Below are positions 11,178 through 14,269 of a DNA stretch of 14,269 nt, in pieces. The notes below the pieces were generated by a model. The model was not told the DNA's origin and did no database searches. It worked only from the letters and a program-made list of their open reading frames with translations. Position numbers and translations under genes: made by a program. Location of the stretch: assembly GCA_001871815.1 (NCBI GenBank), contig MNVP01000045.1, positions 1 through 14,269 on the forward strand, read 5' to 3'. Every line of letters begins with the position of its first letter. Position 1 is the first letter of the stretch. The DNA comes from Candidatus Omnitrophica bacterium CG1_02_40_15 (GTDB lineage Bacteria; Omnitrophota; Gorgyraeia; Gorgyraeales; Gorgyraeaceae).

Positions 11178-13487
11178 ATGAAAATAAGCTTGAAATTAAA
11201 CATCAGCGCTTTCATACTCGGCCTTACCTCAATGATAGGCCAGATAATTATTATAAGAGAGCTTATTGTAGTATTCTATGGCAATGAGCTGTCTTTAGGC
11301 ATAATACTAGCCTCGTGGCTTTTCTGGGTAGCCTTCGGAAGCCTTGTTCTGGGCAGACTTGTAGATTTCATCCCCTTTAAGGAAAAACTCTTATCGTATT
11401 TACAGCTTGCTTTATCCATACTTATTCCTCTAAATATATTTTTCATCCGGCTCATCAAATCAATATTAAAAATCCCTGCAGGAAAAATCATTGGACTAAC
11501 TCAAATGCTGGGCTCATCCTTCGTATCTTTATCTCTTGTCTCGGCATTGTTAGGCCTTATTTTTATATTGATATCAAAGATTGCAGCAAAAGACAATAGC
11601 ATGGCGCCTAAACAGGTGGGAAAGATTTATTTATTAGAAGGCCTTGGGGCTTCTATCGGCGGCCTCATATACGCATTTTTCCTCATAAAAACATATACAA
11701 GTTTTCAAAATGCTCTTATCCTGGGAAATCTGAATTTAATTACATCCATCTTGTTCTCTAGAAATATAGTACAGCTGATATACCTCATAATATTTTCAAC
11801 CACAGTCATGTTCAATTGGCCAAAACATATAGATGGGTTCACAAGATCTCTTCAGGTAAAACCTCTCAAGCTCATAGAAAACGCGGATTCTATATACGGA
11901 AATATTAGCGTGACAAAATTAGGAAACCAGCACAGTTTCTATGAAAACGGGACGTTGATGTTTACAGAAGGAGACTCTTCAACCAGTGAGGAATCAGTTC
12001 ACTACGCAATGCTCGAACACCCAGAGCCTAAAAAAATCCTCTTGATAGGAGGAGGCACAGGAGGCGCTATAAATCAGATTTTAAAACATAAAGTCGATAG
12101 AATAGATTACGTGGAATTGGACCCCTTAATAATAAGCCTTTCTCAGAAATACCTCCCGCCTTTGACGGATGATAGGGTAAATATCATACATATGGACGGA
12201 AGGCTTTTTGTAAAAGATTATTCTTCTCGACTTCGCTCGAAGAATACTAATATTGTTCGAGCGAGCGAAGCGAGTCGAGAACCGTCAGGTTACGATGTAG
12301 TAATACTAAACCTTCCAGATCCTTATACTGCAAGCCTTAATAGATTCTATTCCCTTGAATTTTTCAAAGAGGTAAAACAAATACTGGAACCGGCCGGAAT
12401 ATTTTCTTTTGGCCTCCTCTCTTCCGAGAATTATATAAGCCCTGAAAATGCTGTATATTTAAGCTGTATCTATAACACTCTTAAAAAAGAATTTAATGAT
12501 ATAAAGATTCTCCCAGGCGATACTATTACATTCATTGCATCGCAAACTCCTGGAATGCTTACGGAAGATGCGAATACGCTAATAAAAAGGCTTAAGGAAA
12601 GAAACATCAAGACCAAATTTGTCAGGGAATATTACCTGCCTTTTAAATTAGATCCATTGAGAATCAAGTATGTAGAAAGCGCCATCCAAAAATTTAAAAA
12701 TACAAAAATAAACACTGATTTTAAACCCATCGGCTATCTTTACCATGCTATATTATGGATAAGCTTTTTTGATGCGACAAGAAACCTTCTCCCATATATT
12801 GACAATATCAATATAGGCATATTTATCTTAATAGCATTTGCAATTTTTATAATAACTTTATTGGCGCAAAAATTAACTATGGCTTCTTTAAAATTTCCTG
12901 TTTTAATATCTATGGCTGGAACCGGTATGAGCCAGATATGCTTTCAGGTAATTATTATACTTGCATTCCAGTTTATATACGGCTACATGTATTATCAAAT
13001 AGGATTTATTCTTACTTCATTTATGATAGGGTTGACTCTTGGAAGCTTTTTAATTACACGCTTTATGGAACGAATAGATGATGATAGACAGCTTTATATC
13101 AAGACTCAAGTATGGCTATGTATCTACCCATTAATACTTGCAATAATTCTTGCAGCTGTAGCAAAAATAAACCAGTTTAAACCCGGTATAGGGAATATGC
13201 TTCAGATAGCTTTTGTAATACTGCCGGTTGTTGGTGGTTTTATAGGCGGATTTCAATTCCCGCTCGCAAATAAAATCTGGCTCAAGGATTCCAAAGATAT
13301 AGGAAAAACAACAGGCCTTTTATACGGCGTTGATTTGCTTGGTTCATGCGCGGGCGGGTTAATTACAGGTATAATACTTATCCCGATACTGGGAATTCTT
13401 CAGACGTGCGTATTATTGAGCGTTATAAATATCTTTATTTTTATATTACTTTCTAATTCCAGGCCTTGTTTTATTCAAAAAATATGA
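11178..13487 (+). CDS. Fused membrane / spermidine-synthase-like protein
   Basis: Polytopic membrane protein with a central SAM-dependent aminopropyl- or methyltransferase-like domain. About 769 residues from ATG 11178. The N-terminal third has about six hydrophobic segments (ISAFILGLTSMIGQIIII, SLGIILASWLFWVAFGSLVL, FVSLSLVSALLGLIFILI and others). The soluble domain starts at IYGNISVTKLG and has ILLIGGGTGG (glycine loop 291-296), YVELDP, MDGRLFVKD and VILNLPDPYT, the order of spermidine synthases. Thr replaces the usual acidic residue of GGGDGG, so polyamine synthesis is doubtful. Four or more C-terminal segments follow (SMAGTGMSQICFQVIIILAF onward). A stretch of 21 residues before YDVVILNLPDP is encoded by an inserted palindrome. 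The frame also allows ATG 11109 inside a repeat, but homology-like sequence starts near MKISLKLNISAF. No clear ribosome-binding site. Function unknown. Confidence 0.8.
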   Translation: MKISLKLNISAFILGLTSMIGQIIIIRELIVVFYGNELSLGIILASWLFWVAFGSLVLGRLVDFIPFKEKLLSYLQLALSILIPLNIFFIRLIKSILKIPAGKIIGLTQMLGSSFVSLSLVSALLGLIFILISKIAAKDNSMAPKQVGKIYLLEGLGASIGGLIYAFFLIKTYTSFQNALILGNLNLITSILFSRNIVQLIYLIIFSTTVMFNWPKHIDGFTRSLQVKPLKLIENADSIYGNISVTKLGNQHSFYENGTLMFTEGDSSTSEESVHYAMLEHPEPKKILLIGGGTGGAINQILKHKVDRIDYVELDPLIISLSQKYLPPLTDDRVNIIHMDGRLFVKDYSSRLRSKNTNIVRASEASREPSGYDVVILNLPDPYTASLNRFYSLEFFKEVKQILEPAGIFSFGLLSSENYISPENAVYLSCIYNTLKKEFNDIKILPGDTITFIASQTPGMLTEDANTLIKRLKERNIKTKFVREYYLPFKLDPLRIKYVESAIQKFKNTKINTDFKPIGYLYHAILWISFFDATRNLLPYIDNINIGIFILIAFAIFIITLLAQKLTMASLKFPVLISMAGTGMSQICFQVIIILAFQFIYGYMYYQIGFILTSFMIGLTLGSFLITRFMERIDDDRQLYIKTQVWLCIYPLILAIILAAVAKINQFKPGIGNMLQIAFVILPVVGGFIGGFQFPLANKIWLKDSKDIGKTTGLLYGVDLLGSCAGGLITGIILIPILGILQTCVLLSVINIFIFILLSNSRPCFIQKI
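12220..12283. repeat. Palindromic element inserted in frame in the spermidine-synthase-like domain
   Basis: The left arm (12224-12246, TTCTCGACTTCGCTCGAAG then AATA) is nearly complementary to the right arm (12251-12281, rich in CGAGCGAGCGAAGCGAG), with a few extra bases on the right and a short loop, CTAA. A smaller hairpin ATTCTTC/GAAGAAT nests in the left arm. The reading frame continues through and encodes a hydrophilic Arg/Ser-rich insert (starts SSRLRSKN, ends ASREP) between RLFVKDY and YDVVILN, where related proteins have a short loop. The insert's GC content is well above the flanks. Confidence 0.8.
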
Positions 13488-13559
13488 TATATTAGTTATA
13501 GAAGGTTCATTAAACAAGGAGGCGTTGAATAGCGGTAAGCTTCTAGGTTTATAGCCTAT

Positions 13560-13589
13560 AAAAAAAGCCCTGAAATCAGGGCTTTTTTT
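13560..13589. terminator. Bidirectional intrinsic terminator between convergent genes
   Basis: GCCCTGA/TCAGGGC stem with an AA loop is flanked by A7 on the left and T7 on the right, so it works in both directions. It serves the plus-strand membrane protein (stop 13487) and the minus-strand ORF6N gene, whose stop codon overlaps the T-run. Confidence 0.92.
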
Positions 13590-14121
13590 ATTTATGCCAG
13601 TTTGGGTCCTGCTTAAATCCTATTTGCGGTTTCTTTTTAAGAGGTAAGGGCGCCATAAGCTGGCGGATTGCTTCAAAGATTGCTTGTATATCTTCATCGT
13701 GTTTCTCTTTTCTTTCAAGCTCGGCCAACTTACAAGCAAGCGCCTTATTCATAGAAAGAATCTGTCTCAGTTTTACAAACGCCCTCATTATTGCAATATT
13801 AACCTGTATGGCCCGTTTACTACGCAAAACACTTGAAAGCATAGCCACACCTTGTTCTGTAAAGGCATAAGGATTAGCCCTTCTAATTCCTCCCCAACTT
13901 GAAGTCACAAATTGTGACTTCAAGTTCATAACCTCTTTTTTTGTAAGGAGAAACATAAAATCTTTTGGGAAACGTTCTATATTTCTTTTTACTGCTTGAA
14001 TTAAAACTTTTGGTTCTACTTCATAAAGCTCTGCGAGATGCGTACTGAGCATCACCTTGTGCCCTCTGATCATAAATATCTTCGGTTCAATTACTTCTTC
14101 AAGAATAGGCCTTGTCCCCAT
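13588..14121 (-). CDS. ORF6N-domain DNA-binding protein
   Basis: Member of the ORF6N family, DNA-binding domain proteins found in phages and accessory chromosome regions; specific role unknown. The 177-residue protein has the family order: IRGHKVMLSTHLAELYEVEPK (19-39), NIERFPKDFMFLLTKKE (47-63), LKSQFVTSSWGG (68-79), PYAFTEQGVAMLSSVLRS (85-102) and AIQVNIAIMRAFVKLRQI, then a coiled-coil-like lysine/glutamate-rich tail. The start is supported by GAGGAGG about 8 bases before ATG 14121. A near-identical C-terminal half occurs in the pseudogene at 4373-4712, so the family has duplicated here. A 9-base inverted repeat (14143-14163) just upstream could be its operator. It ends within a shared terminator. 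Confidence 0.85.
   Translation of the reverse strand: MGTRPILEEVIEPKIFMIRGHKVMLSTHLAELYEVEPKVLIQAVKRNIERFPKDFMFLLTKKEVMNLKSQFVTSSWGGIRRANPYAFTEQGVAMLSSVLRSKRAIQVNIAIMRAFVKLRQILSMNKALACKLAELERKEKHDEDIQAIFEAIRQLMAPLPLKKKPQIGFKQDPNWHK
13896..13926. repeat. Perfect 31-base palindrome inside the ORF6N gene
   Basis: Arms AACTTGAAGTCACAA (13896-13910) and their exact complement (13912-13926) surround one A. It encodes NLKSQFVTSS, which fits the family's normal sequence at this place, so it may be partly ancestral. The pseudogene copy keeps only the centre (CACAAATTGTGACC, near 4688-4702). Confidence 0.75.
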
Positions 14122-14142
14122 ATGCCTGCCTCCTCGTATAAT

Positions 14143-14163
14143 AGTGTTATTAATAATAACACT
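14143..14163. promoter_or_regulatory. Operator-like inverted repeat upstream of the ORF6N gene
   Basis: AGTGTTATT (14143-14151) and AATAACACT (14155-14163) are exact inverted copies with a 3-base spacer, 21 bases before the start codon. A TATTAT-like -10 lies between it and the ribosome-binding site on the minus strand. The size and place fit a dimeric repressor site, perhaps autoregulatory; inference only. Confidence 0.45.
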
Positions 14164-14216
14164 GGTTTTTGTATAAAAGCGTAATTTCTTTGAAAACTAA
14201 GAGAGATCCTGCTAAA

Positions 14217-14235
14217 CTTATCCATGATGGATAAG
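14217..14235. repeat. Short palindrome CTTATCCAT-G-ATGGATAAG
   Basis: Perfect 9-base arms around a single G near the right edge of the window. No gene is assigned in 14122-14269. It could be a binding site or chance. Confidence 0.4.
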
Positions 14236-14269
14236 AAGAGAGAAAATCTTGTGCCTCCTTGAGGTTAAA

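Noticed and set aside
13516..13552. Possible tiny peptide after an AAGGAGG motif (TTG start, 9 codons)
   Set aside because: Spacing to TTG is only 2 bases and the frame is too short to support.
14150..14269. Open minus-strand frame entering from the right edge (39 codons, contains FLSSYPSWISLAGSLLVF)
   Set aside because: Could be the end of an upstream gene, but it is short enough to be open by chance and I do not recognise it.

Overview
The window is a low-GC bacterial chromosome segment with short intergenic gaps. Most genes lie on the minus strand; the one long plus-strand gene is near the right end. Nothing here fixes the taxon. The pyrR-pyrB-pyrC order, a secreted CrtO-like protein whose mature part begins near an LRVPVGNSYERI-type motif, a fused membrane/spermidine-synthase-like protein and many short palindromes suggest an uncultivated lineage such as Omnitrophota. 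That placement is inference from memory of such genomes.

Left region (1-2900, minus strand): pyrR, pyrB and the 5' part of pyrC form a pyrimidine operon. Its leader has a near-consensus promoter, a PyrR-binding-type hairpin (loop CAGAGAGG) and an intrinsic terminator, so PyrR attenuation is likely. A REP-associated tyrosine transposase (RAYT) lies directly upstream, and the end of its coding sequence supplies the operon's -35 box.

Region 2900-4780 is an accessory patch. It holds many GTAG-footed palindromes of the kind RAYTs act on, a CrtO-like membrane protein split from its signal peptide by a 7-base homopolymer, and a frameshifted ORF6N-domain pseudogene. The intact ORF6N paralogue lies at the right end of the window.

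Region 4780-6610 holds a secreted glycosyl-hydrolase-like (GHL10) protein translationally coupled to rsmI.

Region 6650-9100 is the most interesting part. It is a compact peptide-modification (RiPP) cassette: an HprK-like kinase, a PqqD-type recognition protein, a small gene missed by ordinary ORF cut-offs that encodes a 40-residue candidate precursor, and a radical SAM/SPASM enzyme. The kinase, PqqD and precursor genes overlap one another. glmS lies immediately upstream on the same strand.

Region 10950-14269: a divergent intergenic stretch packed with three palindromes separates glmS from a large membrane/spermidine-synthase-like protein. That protein carries a palindromic element inserted in frame in its methyltransferase-like domain. 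A bidirectional terminator separates it from the convergent ORF6N gene.

Two themes run through the window: an unstudied RiPP cassette with a visible candidate precursor, and at least three families of small palindromic elements that enter coding regions without breaking them, supply a stop codon to pyrR, or mark the broken edge of a pseudogene.
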